A DNA stretch of 64,000 nucleotides. It comes from Methanoculleus sp. 7T (GTDB lineage: Archaea; Halobacteriota; Methanomicrobia; Methanomicrobiales; Methanoculleaceae). This document shows, one piece after another, positions 1-8,836 of the stretch. Both the position numbers and the translations under genes were made by a program. Position 1 is the stretch's first letter; the number at the start of each line of letters is the position of its first letter. The notes under the pieces are model-generated. The model was given only the letters and a program-made list of their open reading frames with translations. It had not been told where the DNA came from and ran no database searches. Where the stretch lies: contig NZ_JALPRP010000002.1 in the NCBI RefSeq assembly GCF_023195915.1, positions 465,813 to 529,812 on the forward strand, in the 5' to 3' direction.

Positions 1-44
1 GCATCACCTTTCCCCTTGCGGTCTCGGCACGGGCGGCGCAGAGC

Positions 45-467
45 ATGGTGCCGTTCCCGAACATCCCTCAGGAAACCGTGACGGAGAACTTATGGGATAC
101 CCTTCATGCCTTCAGAGACAAAGCCACTACGACGACTGCAGAGGAGTTCGAGTTCCAGGCAAGCCTCTACCAGAACGGCCTCGTCCCCACACTCACCTTC
201 AAGGCCACCGTCTCCCCCGGGGACGACGGCGAGCCGGTCATCACCATCATGATGCCGGACGAGGACTGGGAGACGATCGGGTGTGGCGGCCACCACAATG
301 CGTGCGACACGATGCTCACCGTCGACGACGTGGCGTCAGCCCTGAACTTCACCCCCGGCCGGATCCGGGAGTTCATCAGGGAGGAGCGGATCCCGGCGGT
401 CAAGTGCGGGGGGTCGTGGCGGATCAAGCGCTCGGAGCTCGAACGGCTCATGAATGAAGGGTTCTGA
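45..467 (+). CDS. Excisionase-type helix-turn-helix protein (possibly 5'-partial)
   Basis: The last ~50 residues (from about residue 88) match the excisionase/MerR-like HTH fold used for DNA binding: MLTVDDVASALNFTPGRIREF, then IPAVKCGGSWRIKRSEL, the typical 'helix-turn-helix plus arginine-rich wing' layout. The first ~85 residues look like a separate acidic alpha/beta region with no family I recognise. The reading frame is open from this ATG back to base 3, so the true start may lie outside the window. It probably acts as a small transcription or recombination accessory factor. No integrase or other mobile gene lies beside it within the window, so an excisionase role is not supported by context. 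Confidence 0.6.
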   Translation: MVPFPNIPQETVTENLWDTLHAFRDKATTTTAEEFEFQASLYQNGLVPTLTFKATVSPGDDGEPVITIMMPDEDWETIGCGGHHNACDTMLTVDDVASALNFTPGRIREFIREERIPAVKCGGSWRIKRSELERLMNEGF

Positions 468-938
468 CCCCGGCTCGGTGCGAGACGGGCTTATCATTGC
501 ATTCCCTCCCGAACACTTTTCTTTGCAGGGAGTTCCCGTCATCTACCCGAAACGCATCCCAAAACCCTATGGGGCCGTACCCGGCCGCACGCCCGGCCGA
601 TGAAGATCGGGACATAAGTCCGGCACAGGGCGGTGCAAGTTCTTCCGGCTCACCCGTGCGCAGAAGAGGAACGTGGCTGATTCCATCAGGCGGGGAATCC
701 TCTCCTTAATAGAGCGAGACCCGGACATGAGAAGTATGGAGTGCGCGGGCATAAGCTCCCGGTGCGTACAACACCCCCCCTCCGATAAGTTTTGGGATGA
801 ACGTTCCACAGCAAAACGCCCCGGAGAGGACGACCTCTGAGGATTCGGGTCTTTGGAAACAAATTAGATATATAGTTTCTTATATTTGATCGACGAGGAG
901 AAAGAAAATATTTAATTTTTAGGCGTATATGATTCATT
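468..938. other. Intergenic region upstream of the HEAT-repeat gene
   Basis: I see no convincing coding sequence here. The first two thirds is G+C rich. The last ~90 bases turn strongly AT-rich and carry the promoter of the following gene. Several frames are open on both strands, but none has protein-like composition or a good start. Confidence 0.5.
909..916 (+). promoter_or_regulatory. TATA box of the HEAT-repeat gene
   Basis: TATTTAAT lies 23 to 30 bases upstream of the ATG at 939 inside an AT-rich stretch. This spacing places the predicted transcription start at or next to the ATG, as in leaderless archaeal mRNAs. There is no Shine-Dalgarno sequence before the ATG, which fits. Confidence 0.45.
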
Positions 939-3900
939 ATGTGCACCAAGGCCCCACAGAAATTTAGGATCCGTTCTTTCGTTGATTCCATGGTCGGAAT
1001 CGATGATGCGGCGACGGAACAGGCAGATGGTGCCGGCGGGTGCGCGCCCGAACCTGATAGCGGTCGTGCACCTTTCGGGACGCCGTACGCCTCGGCATGT
1101 GCAGGCTGCGGGGTGGCATGCCTCGTTATCCTCCTGCTCTGTGCAGGGGCGGCAGGCATGCAGGTATCTCTGACACATGAGACCCTGTGCCCCATCGTAG
1201 GCCTCCTCGGGCTCTTCGGGCCGGATGGGTCTTCTTTTCTCAGGCACTGGATACGGAAGAGCACCAAAGGGCGCGATAACGAAGAGAACCCCCGGAACCT
1301 AGACCCGGACCCGGAAGCCGCCGCCCTGAGTTTGCGTGCGCCACGGGAGGAAGCGCCCACAACGGCACCCCCGAACGAGCGCGTCCGGGCCGACGGAGAG
1401 ACCGACGTGCTTGAGAGGCTAGAGAAGATCCCCGAGGCTTTCCTGCGGTTCGAAGAACTCGTCTCCCCGGACGGGGCAAGTGCTGGCCTCTCCTCCCACG
1501 AACCCAAGAACCCCCCGGACAGCGAACCGGTGAAGGCGGAGACGCTCCCCGACCTTCCTTTCCCAGGCAGCCCGAACGAGAGTGCGTTCGACGAACCGGA
1601 CGAACTCTCCGAACTCCTCCTAGACGACCTCTCCCTCCCCCAGCCCGAACCCCTCACCGATGAGGAACTCATGGAACTGCTCGGGTTCGACGACGAGGAC
1701 GACAAACAGCCCATCGAGGCCGCCGGATGCGATACCGACTCCTGCGAGCCGGCAGATTCCACGATCTCTGCTCCTGCCGAAGAGGCTATTCCGTACGAGG
1801 ACCTATCAGTGGAGTCGCTCATCGACGGCCTCGGCGGTGACGATGCCGAGGCCCGCGACCGTGCCGCCAGCGCCATTGCAGAGCGCGGAACCGACGCCGT
1901 GCCCCCCCTGATAGAAGCCCTCGCCCTTGCGGACGACGGGAAACGGTGGTGCGTCGCCGAAACCCTCGCCGCAATAGGGGAAGATTCAATCCCCGCGCTG
2001 ATTGCCGCGCTCGGGGATAGCGAGGCACAGGCCGGAGCGGCTGCAACGCTTGTACGTATCGGCGGCCCGGCCGTGTCGCCGCTCATTGCGGTGCTTGCCG
2101 GCGGTGACGGCGAGGTACAGTTCGGCGCCCGCTATGCGCTCCGAGAGATCGGCGACGAGGCGGTCCCTCTCCTCGTCGAGGCTCTTGATGCGCCCGACGG
2201 AGGGATCCGGAGTTCTGCCGCAGAGATCCTCCGAGAACTTGAATGGAGGCCGCCCAATGACGCTGCGGCGATCCGGTACCTCATTGCCAGCGAGGCGTGG
2301 CTTGATGTAGCGGAGTACGGTGAGGCCGCGATCAATCCCCTCATCAGCATCCTGAGGTCTCCAGATAAGGAGGCATGGTGGAATGCCGCCCGGACCCTCG
2401 GGGAGATCGGTGAGCCGGCAGTCGACCCGTTGGTCGACCTGCTGCACAGAGCAGACGGCAAGGTCCGATCGCTCACAGCAATGGCGCTCGCGGAGATTGG
2501 ACTCCCTGCGGCCGACCCGCTCATCGGGGTGCTCTCAGAGCCGTCTCTCCGGGGCACGGCGGCGGCAGCCTTGGTAAAGATTGGGGAGCCGGCAGCTGAA
2601 GCATGTATCCAGGCCCTGTACAAGACCGATGGGGATGCGCAGGAAGCGCTCCGAGAGGTCCTCTCCGCACTTGGGGAAGCGGCGGTCCCGCCCCTGATCC
2701 AGGCTCTGACGGCTGACCGATCCAAGGTCCGCAGTTGTGTTGCTGATATCCTAGATGAGATGGGCTGGGAACCATGGGGCGATGCCGAGCGGGCTTGGTA
2801 TCTGATTGCTCGGGAACAGTGGATGGAACTTGCCCTGATGGGCACGCCGGCCGTCGGACCCCTGATTCGGACGCTCAACAGCGACGACGACCGAGTCCGA
2901 GGGGAGGCTGCGGAGACGCTCGGCGAGATCGGCGACCCGGCGGCGGTAGGGCCGCTCGTGGATGCCCTCGCCGACGATGCAGTCGCCCCGGCGGCGGCGG
3001 ATGCGCTCGTTGCCATCGGAGAACCTGCCGTAGCCCCGACCCTTGAACTGCTTGATGGAGAGAGGGGGGCCGCACGGGAGAACGCCGTTGAGGTTCTCGG
3101 CAGGATCGGAGCGCCCGAAGCCGTCCCGGCCATAGCAGAACTTGTCAGGAGCGGCGGCGACCGCCTACATCGGAAGGCGGTGGACGCCTTGATCGGCATC
3201 GGTGCGCCTGCGATAGAGGCCCTCATCCCCCTCCTCAGTGAAGACGGGGACGGGCACGCAGGAGCAGTAGCCGCGCTCACCGGGATCGGCGACGCTGCGT
3301 GCCGAGCGCTTGTCGAAGCGCTCGGCGATGAGAATGCCCGGATTCGGATGGGGGCTGCGATGGTGCTTGAGAGGATCGGCTGGGCACCCGCAGGAGAAGA
3401 AGAGCAAGCCGCATACCTGATCGCTCTGCAGCGGTGGCCTGACATCGTAGGTCTCGGGGCCTCGGCCGTCGACTTTCTGGCGGCGCGGCTCGGCGATCCG
3501 GATGAGGGCGTGCAGGCGGGGGTAGCGGAGTCGCTCGCCCGTCTCGGGGCTCCTGCGGTTCCTCCCCTGATCCGCATGCTCGGCGAAGAGAGCCTTTGCG
3601 AGCCTGCAGCGGATACGCTGGTTCGGATCGGGGAGGCCGCCGTCGATCCCTTGGTCCGTGCTCTGAAGGAGAGAAAACTCTGCAGGGCGGCTGCCGAAGC
3701 ACTGGTCCGGGTCGGGAGGCCTGCCGCCGTTGCACTCGTCCCGACACTCGGGCGCCCCGAGACCGGAGAGGTCGCGGCGGAGGTCCTGACCGCAATGGGA
3801 GAGCCTGCCGTCGAGCCGCTGGTCGAGGCGCTCGGGAACGGCGATGCTCTGGTCCGACAGAGGGCCGGAGACGTGCTTATCGGCCTCGGTGATGCGGCAG

Positions 3901-5249
3901 TCGGCCCACTCGTCGGGGCGCTCGGGCACCCGGACGATGCCCTCAGGCTTGGGGCGATCAATACCCTCACCCGGGCCGGCCGACCGATCGTCGACGATCT
4001 GAAAGGCGCGCTTCTGGATGAGCGTTACCGCGTACGGCTGGGCGCGGCGGAGGTCCTCGGGCGGATCGGATGGGTGCCTGAGACCGAAGGAGAGACCGTC
4101 GGTTACCTGATCGCAAAGGAACAGTGGGCTTCGATTGCAGAGATCGGCCCGGGAGCGGTCGAACCGTTGATCCGAGCGCTCGACGACCCCGACAGTGCGA
4201 TCCAGATGGGTGCGGCCCGGGCGCTCGGCATGATCGGAGCGCCTGCGGTCGCGGAGTTGATCGACGCGCTCAGAGACGAACAGGACGGCGGGCAGAGAAA
4301 GGCGGTCGAGGCGCTCAAGATGGTCGGGGAGCCGGCAGTGGTGCCGCTCATCGACGCCCTCCAAGACCGCGACTGGCATATCCGCCTCGGCGCGGCGCGG
4401 GCGCTTGTTGCTATCGGAGACGCCGCCGTCGAGCCGCTGGTCCGGGCCCTCCGCAGCGGTCCCCCGGCGATCCAGATGGGCGTGGCCGCTGCGCTCGGAA
4501 AGATAGGGAGTCCGGCCGCCGTCGAGCCGCTCGTGGACACGCTCCTGCATGAGGACTGGCGCGTGGGGCGGGTTGTGGTGCGGGCGCTCGGCATGATGGG
4601 CGAAGCGGCGGTCGAACCGCTTCTGTGCGTCCTCAGGGAGGGAAATGATGCAGCCCGGAAGGGTGCGGTGGCGGCTCTCGTGCTGATCGGCGAGCCGGCA
4701 GAAAGGCTGCTTCCCGGTGCGCTCGCAGACGAGCATTTCCGCGCCCGCGCCGGGGCGGCGGATGCCCTCGACCGCTTGGGCTGGTCGCCGGAATCCGGGG
4801 AGGAGACGGCAATCTACCTGATCGCCAAGGAGCGATGGAGCGATCTGATCCGCATGGGTCCGCTCGCAGTCGAGCCGCTGGTGCGGGTGCTCAAAGACCG
4901 CGACGACAGCATCCGCCGCCGGGCAACAAAGATCCTCGGCGAGCTGCGCGATCCGCGTGCGGTTCTGCCGTTCATGGACCTCCTCCACGATGACTACTAC
5001 AGTATCAGGCGGGAGGCCGCGGCGGCGCTCGTCACCATAGGGGCTCCTGCCATGGACCCGGTCATGTCTGCGCTCGGCGACCCGGACGGCGACGTCAGGA
5101 AACGTGCGGCGGATGTGCTGGCCGAGATCGGGGATGCCCGGGCGATCGCGGCCCTCGAGGGTATCCTCGACGACGAGGACTGGTACGTCCGGAGGTCTGC
5201 GGAGGATGCAGTGAAGCGGATCCGGGAACGAGAGAAGAGCGCGGTATAA
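939..5249 (+). CDS. Large membrane-anchored HEAT-repeat (PBS-lyase type) protein
   Basis: A 1436-residue protein. Residues ~52-73 form a hydrophobic membrane segment, with a second weaker one at ~83-95. Residues ~100-290 are acidic, proline-rich and probably disordered. From ~290 to the end it is a long series of ~31-residue HEAT repeats of the 'AVEPLIEAL..D...VR..AA.ALG.IG' type. Five times the series is interrupted by a related module with GW.P, then YLIA and a tryptophan, near residues 433, 608, 813, 1043 and 1280. HEAT solenoids bind proteins, so a scaffold or adaptor at the membrane is likely; no enzyme domain is visible. It is transcribed alone from its own TATA box. Confidence 0.85.
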   Translation: MCTKAPQKFRIRSFVDSMVGIDDAATEQADGAGGCAPEPDSGRAPFGTPYASACAGCGVACLVILLLCAGAAGMQVSLTHETLCPIVGLLGLFGPDGSSFLRHWIRKSTKGRDNEENPRNLDPDPEAAALSLRAPREEAPTTAPPNERVRADGETDVLERLEKIPEAFLRFEELVSPDGASAGLSSHEPKNPPDSEPVKAETLPDLPFPGSPNESAFDEPDELSELLLDDLSLPQPEPLTDEELMELLGFDDEDDKQPIEAAGCDTDSCEPADSTISAPAEEAIPYEDLSVESLIDGLGGDDAEARDRAASAIAERGTDAVPPLIEALALADDGKRWCVAETLAAIGEDSIPALIAALGDSEAQAGAAATLVRIGGPAVSPLIAVLAGGDGEVQFGARYALREIGDEAVPLLVEALDAPDGGIRSSAAEILRELEWRPPNDAAAIRYLIASEAWLDVAEYGEAAINPLISILRSPDKEAWWNAARTLGEIGEPAVDPLVDLLHRADGKVRSLTAMALAEIGLPAADPLIGVLSEPSLRGTAAAALVKIGEPAAEACIQALYKTDGDAQEALREVLSALGEAAVPPLIQALTADRSKVRSCVADILDEMGWEPWGDAERAWYLIAREQWMELALMGTPAVGPLIRTLNSDDDRVRGEAAETLGEIGDPAAVGPLVDALADDAVAPAAADALVAIGEPAVAPTLELLDGERGAARENAVEVLGRIGAPEAVPAIAELVRSGGDRLHRKAVDALIGIGAPAIEALIPLLSEDGDGHAGAVAALTGIGDAACRALVEALGDENARIRMGAAMVLERIGWAPAGEEEQAAYLIALQRWPDIVGLGASAVDFLAARLGDPDEGVQAGVAESLARLGAPAVPPLIRMLGEESLCEPAADTLVRIGEAAVDPLVRALKERKLCRAAAEALVRVGRPAAVALVPTLGRPETGEVAAEVLTAMGEPAVEPLVEALGNGDALVRQRAGDVLIGLGDAAVGPLVGALGHPDDALRLGAINTLTRAGRPIVDDLKGALLDERYRVRLGAAEVLGRIGWVPETEGETVGYLIAKEQWASIAEIGPGAVEPLIRALDDPDSAIQMGAARALGMIGAPAVAELIDALRDEQDGGQRKAVEALKMVGEPAVVPLIDALQDRDWHIRLGAARALVAIGDAAVEPLVRALRSGPPAIQMGVAAALGKIGSPAAVEPLVDTLLHEDWRVGRVVVRALGMMGEAAVEPLLCVLREGNDAARKGAVAALVLIGEPAERLLPGALADEHFRARAGAADALDRLGWSPESGEETAIYLIAKERWSDLIRMGPLAVEPLVRVLKDRDDSIRRRATKILGELRDPRAVLPFMDLLHDDYYSIRREAAAALVTIGAPAMDPVMSALGDPDGDVRKRAADVLAEIGDARAIAALEGILDDEDWYVRRSAEDAVKRIREREKSAV

Positions 5250-5337
5250 CTTTTTCCGGATGCACCATCCGGAACTCACTTCATCATAAACGCTAAACGA
5301 AAGGACCAAACAACAAAAGCAACAGGCCCGTAACCGC

Positions 5338-5868
5338 CTATTCCGGATTGGCGGCCGGCGAGTTATCCTGCATTTTCCTCCACGCTCTCCGCCGCTCTTC
5401 GCACTCTTCAGCCGGGAGCCGGGAGTTCTTTGCCATTATTATCCCTAGAGCGGTATCGGCGGACGCAGGGCTGAGTGTCCGGTGCTCAATCATCATCTCC
5501 ATAACCCAGAGGATGCCATGGCACTCCATTGTCTGCTGCTTAGCAAGTTTCCGTAGCCTTCCATCGCCCGTAATCAGCAGGCAGCCGTGATGCCTCGCAA
5601 GGACAAATGCGAAGAGATCCTGTATCGATAACCTGCGATTCAGGGGAACAAGTTCTGTTGCCTGTTGCACAAGAACGCCGGGGAGGTCTTCAACGGAGAT
5701 GCCGGATCGCAGAACCACATCAGGAGAGGGGTTCGTATGTTCTGCCAGCACGATATCCGGCGTAAAAAAAGCGAACGGCAGATTGATGATATCTTTGAGG
5801 AGGCCGCCGTTGTAGAGGTCTATGATCACGCTGGCGTCAATCACACATCTCGATCGGGAACCCATCAT
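5338..5868 (-). CDS. PIN-domain protein, putative ribonuclease partner of the XRE/ImmA-IrrE protein
   Basis: The PIN fold is suggested by CVIDASVIIDL at the N terminus (Asp11), a Glu in VLAEHT (~43), Asp in SIQDLFAF, and TGDGRLRKLA, which supply the usual four acidic metal-binding residues of VapC-like RNases. I chose the ATG at 5868 because AAGGAG lies 6 bases upstream; a longer version would start at 5928 without support. It overlaps the end of the upstream XRE-protease gene by 32 bases, so the two are co-transcribed and probably work together as a toxin-antitoxin or stress-response pair. The C-terminal ~60 residues are charged and helical. Ribonuclease activity is inferred from the fold. 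Confidence 0.7.
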   Translation of the reverse strand: MMGSRSRCVIDASVIIDLYNGGLLKDIINLPFAFFTPDIVLAEHTNPSPDVVLRSGISVEDLPGVLVQQATELVPLNRRLSIQDLFAFVLARHHGCLLITGDGRLRKLAKQQTMECHGILWVMEMMIEHRTLSPASADTALGIIMAKNSRLPAEECEERRRAWRKMQDNSPAANPE

Positions 5869-6916
5869 GCCGTTCTCCTTCGATCTGACAGAATTCAGGA
5901 ATGCTCTTCCCAAGGAGTTCCGATGCACGGGACGCCGAGATCACATCCTCCGCATACGCTCTCATCACAAGACGTTTCATCCTCCTCGGCTCCTCAGGAG
6001 GGATCTGATCTCCCGGCTCGCATTTGCGCCATTCCATCGCCTCGAAGTGATCGAATATTCTGCGGTACTCTCTGTCCGGGATGATACCCAGGTCCTTTGC
6101 CCGGTGGACCCAGGCCTGGATGCTCAACCCATACTGATGCTTCAACAGGTGCAACTCGAAGAGATCCAGCCTATTCCGGCTCTCCCCCAACTCAACTCTG
6201 GCCACCCCTTCCGGGACAAGGAACGCACCGGCAAACCGGTGCGCAACTCTCTCGTTATCAAGATCCTGCGATGGTTCAACCATCAGGTGACCCAGTTCGT
6301 GGGCAATACTGAACCTCTGCCGGTCTCCCGGCACCCCCTCCCGGAGTATGATCGCCGGCGTTGTACCGTTATACCAGAATGCGAGGGCATCAAACGCATC
6401 TGGGGCAGAGATTGCTCCTACTTTTATTCCTTTATCCTCAAGCAAGTCGGTAAGACTCTCTATCGGACGATCGCCGAGCCCCCAATCCCGGCGAAGCTTT
6501 CCAGCGACCTCCTCCACCTCCCGGATATCGGTGATCCGTATGGGATATCCAAGAGGTATGGAGGATCGTGACTGTCGTTCGAGGTCGAAGAGGTCTTCAA
6601 CCTCAATATATCGTTCAAGCCATTCTCGTGCCCTCTCTTTCACCATTTCCTCGTCTTTCTTACAGAGGCCGGCAGAACGGAACGCCGGCACCGTCAAATG
6701 CAGGATATGCACATCAGGACGCATCAGGTACTCTACTCTCACGCCCAATGCGGTGCTTAATTTGAGGAGGACGCCGGAACTTGGAACCATAACTCCTCTC
6801 TCATATTTGGAGATTGCAGTGGCGGTAACGCCCGCCCTGCTGGCCAGTTCCCGCTGATTGAAGCCGTTCATCTTCCGGGCCATCTTCAACCTCTCTCCGA
6901 TGGTCACCTCATTCAC
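5837..6916 (-). CDS. XRE-family regulator fused to ImmA/IrrE metallopeptidase
   Basis: Residues ~5-65 form a Cro/C1-type HTH (TIGERLKMARKMNGFNQREL, then SKYERG). From ~150 onward is an ImmA/IrrE (COG2856) zinc metallopeptidase with the HEXXH motif AHELGHL at residues ~205-211. The C-terminal ~100 residues follow the family layout seen in phage and toxin-antitoxin regulators. Such proteins cleave or displace a repressor, or act as antitoxins. The start is a GTG at 6916; an in-frame GTG at 6907 is also possible. The gene lies first in a two-gene operon with a PIN protein. Inverted GTTTACA/TGTAAAC sequences flank its TATA region, suggesting autoregulation. Confidence 0.82.
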   Translation of the reverse strand: MNEVTIGERLKMARKMNGFNQRELASRAGVTATAISKYERGVMVPSSGVLLKLSTALGVRVEYLMRPDVHILHLTVPAFRSAGLCKKDEEMVKERAREWLERYIEVEDLFDLERQSRSSIPLGYPIRITDIREVEEVAGKLRRDWGLGDRPIESLTDLLEDKGIKVGAISAPDAFDALAFWYNGTTPAIILREGVPGDRQRFSIAHELGHLMVEPSQDLDNERVAHRFAGAFLVPEGVARVELGESRNRLDLFELHLLKHQYGLSIQAWVHRAKDLGIIPDREYRRIFDHFEAMEWRKCEPGDQIPPEEPRRMKRLVMRAYAEDVISASRASELLGKSIPEFCQIEGERHDGFPIEMCD

Positions 6917-6927
6917 CTCGCTTCACG

Positions 6928-6964
6928 GTTTACAAGATAGCAGTTATTTTATAAATATGTAAAC
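6928..6964 (-). promoter_or_regulatory. Promoter and candidate operator of the XRE/ImmA-IrrE operon
   Basis: An AT-rich TATA region (about 6943-6956) sits between GTTTACA (6928-6934) and TGTAAAC (6958-6964), an inverted pair separated by 23 bases. A third TGTAAAC is at 7065-7071. This layout suits binding of the dimeric XRE protein over its own promoter. Confidence 0.4.
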
Positions 6965-7377
6965 CTGCTGTAAGGATGGAGAAAATTCGCCGGTCGCTCG
7001 GACCATAAGTATCTAATCGAATACATATACTTTGATGAAAAATATCGATGTTACTTAGAATTGTTGTAAACCGAAAGGCCCGTCGCCTGCACCTCTGCCG
7101 CCTTCAACCGGGGACCATTATCAGTTTGTTCTCGCCCGGCAGTCCCCCGGACCTATCCGGGAACTGCTATCCCCAACTGCATTCCGGTGCCACGGGCGGC
7201 CGATAGGGACGGGCGGCCGATAGGGACGGGCGGCCGATAGGGACGGGCGGCCGATAGGGACGGGCGCGCCAGGCTACGACGAAAAGCAACACGGCCCGAA
7301 GCATGAGGCGCCCTGATGCAGAGTTCAGCCGACGAAGGCGTAGCCTCACCCTTTGAGAACATCGCAGAAGAAAAACA
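6965..7377. other. Intergenic region between XRE promoter and tRNA-Leu
   Basis: I see no gene. It holds a third TGTAAAC copy (7065-7071), the 17-bp minisatellite at 7194-7265 and the downstream flank of the tRNA. Confidence 0.5.
7194..7265. repeat. 17-bp tandem repeat, 4.2 copies
   Basis: The unit GGGCGGCCGATAGGGAC is repeated head to tail with no mismatch at 7194, 7211, 7228 and 7245, followed by a partial copy. It is not a multiple of three and lies in an intergenic stretch, so it is a non-coding minisatellite. Copy number may vary between strains. Confidence 0.9.
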
Positions 7378-7462
7378 TGCGAGGGAGGCGATTTGAACGC
7401 CCGAACACCTTCGTGACAAGGCCCTCAACCTTGCGCCTTTGACCTGTCTCGGCAACCCTCGC
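7378..7462 (-). tRNA. tRNA-Leu (anticodon GAG)
   Basis: Read on the minus strand from 7462 the sequence folds as a class II tRNA. The acceptor stem pairs GCGAGGG with CCCUCGC, followed by an A discriminator. The D arm is GCC...GGC. The anticodon stem pairs CAAGG with CCUUG around the loop UUGAGGG, which gives anticodon GAG. There is a long variable arm, and the T arm is GGGCG-UUCAAAU-CGCCU. The long variable arm plus GAG identify leucine. No intron and no encoded CCA are present. A U-rich run follows the 3' end, and a TATA box (TATATACA near 7472-7480) precedes the 5' end. Confidence 0.93.
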
Positions 7463-7471
7463 TCTGGTCCT

Positions 7472-7480
7472 CTATATACA
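7472..7480 (-). promoter_or_regulatory. TATA box of tRNA-Leu
   Basis: The minus-strand sequence TGTATATAG lies about 10 to 18 bases upstream of the mature tRNA 5' end, consistent with a short 5' leader removed by RNase P. Confidence 0.4.
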
Positions 7481-7639
7481 ATGCATTGCAACATAAAATA
7501 TCTTGCTCTTCGGCATACGGTCCGGGGGCGGACGTTCATGAGCGCATGCGCCGGTCGCTGGGTTTTAGGGGTAAGTCCGTCCCGAGAGTATCCGGTGATT
7601 GAAGAGCCGCATGATTCAGAGCGCTCTTACGCACGTTCA

Positions 7640-8263
7640 TGGAGAGTTGAGCCGGACCCGGGCGGGGGCTCCTCCCTTGATGCGACGAACCCCCGAGCCC
7701 CATCCCACTCGGCCTTCGGCCTCCTGTGTCCGGGGTGGCCTTCCCCGGCTCTTCCCCCGGCTTGTCCCATGCACTGGACCGTGGCGGACTGCGCATCTGA
7801 CGATGCTCGAACGCCCGCCCTTTGGCCGGTCCTACTGCGCATCTGACGATGCTCGAACGCCCGCCCTTTGGCCGGTCCTACTGCGCATCTGACGATGCTC
7901 GAACGCCCGCCCTTTGGCCGGTCCTACTGCGCACCTCCGGTGCTCGAACGCCCGCCCTTTGGCCGGTCCTACTGCGCACCTCCGGTGCTCGAACGCCCGC
8001 CCTTTGGCCGGTCCTACTGCGCACCTCCGGTGCTCGAACGCCCGCCCTTTGGCCGGTCCTACTGCGCACCTCCGGTGCTCGAACGACGCTCCTGCGGGAG
8101 CGTCCTACTGCGCATCTGACGATGCTCGAACTCCTGCCCTTCGGCCAGTCGCACTGCACACCTCCGGTGTTCGAACGCCCGCTGTGCCACCGGGCGTTTA
8201 TCACATCTGGGGGTGGGGCTGACGGGGAGGAGGTCTCCCCCCTCCCCTGTCTCACGGAAGCAC
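7640..8263. repeat. Hairpin-rich intergenic repeat locus A with tandem 45/46-bp array
   Basis: From 7804 to about 8123 the motif TGCTCGAAC recurs at 7804, 7850, 7896, 7941, 7986, 8031, 8076 and 8123, giving 45-47-bp spacing. Each unit holds CGCCCGCCCTTTGGCCGG, CTACTGCGC and a small hairpin, either GCATC-TGAC-GATGC or GCACC-TCC-GGTGC. One unit (8086-8105) instead has the longer hairpin GACGCTCC-TGCG-GGAGCGTC. The block ends at ~8190-8263 with a G-run/C-run hairpin module. Frames are open across it because the repeats lack stops, but the encoded peptides are repetitive nonsense. Related segments occur at five other places in the window. Confidence 0.85.
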
Positions 8264-8332
8264 ACAGTCGCACTCCGCTGCCCCGGCACCGCCTTCGGTG
8301 TATATTTATACGTCAGGTTCCAACGATCTCGT

Positions 8333-8836
8333 ATGTGGGCTGATATCTCACGAGAGTTCGCCGATTCACCATCCCAGGCGCGGGTAGTGCGCTTCTTGCT
8401 GGAGAACGGGTTCGGCATCAACGAGGAGGGGCGCATCGTCTGCAACGGCATCGAGATCCCCGCCACGCACATCGGCAGGGCGATCGAGACCGACCGGAGA
8501 GTCGTAGACGCCACAGCCCGCCGCATTCTCGGAAACCCGGAGTTGCGAGAGGTCTTCATCCGGATGCGCGCGTCCCCCGACCTCTCCCGGGTCGCAGAGG
8601 CCCTCGGCCTCTCGGTCATAACGCTGCTCCCGAAAGACGCACAGCAGAAGGGAATCGTCGGTGCGGCGGTCAAAGTCCTCGTCGATCACGACCTCTCCAT
8701 CCGCCAGATCTTCGTCACCGACCCCTACCTCGCAGAAGAGCCGAAATTGGTGATGATCGTGGACGAATCGCGGGTCCCGGCGTCCGTCTACGAAGACCTG
8801 CGCGCCCTCCCGCAGGTAAAACAGTTGATTATCTGA
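8333..8836 (+). CDS. ACT-domain protein, COG2061-type putative regulator of amino-acid metabolism
   Basis: A 167-residue archaeal protein. The N-terminal ~90 residues are helical (MWADISREFADSPSQARVV and onwards), and the C-terminal ~70 form an ACT-like beta-alpha-beta domain (IVGAAVKVLVDHDLSIRQIF, then EPKLVMIVDE). This pattern fits the COG2061 'ACT domain' family, thought to sense amino acids; the ligand and target are unknown. The start is ATG 8333, about 25 bases after a TATATTTATA box at 8301-8310, so transcription may begin nearly at the ATG. It converges with and overlaps the HD-domain gene by 8 bases. Confidence 0.75.
   Translation: MWADISREFADSPSQARVVRFLLENGFGINEEGRIVCNGIEIPATHIGRAIETDRRVVDATARRILGNPELREVFIRMRASPDLSRVAEALGLSVITLLPKDAQQKGIVGAAVKVLVDHDLSIRQIFVTDPYLAEEPKLVMIVDESRVPASVYEDLRALPQVKQLII

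Noticed and set aside
686..3970. Long minus-strand open frames across the HEAT gene, up to 612 codons
   Set aside because: They are shadows of a G+C-rich repetitive gene: codon bias, low-complexity composition and lack of start signals all fit antisense of the real gene.
7785..8190. CRISPR-like array
   Set aside because: Repeats are adjacent with no unique spacers, unit length is 45-47 bp, no cas genes are near, and the family is scattered at other loci without regular spacing.
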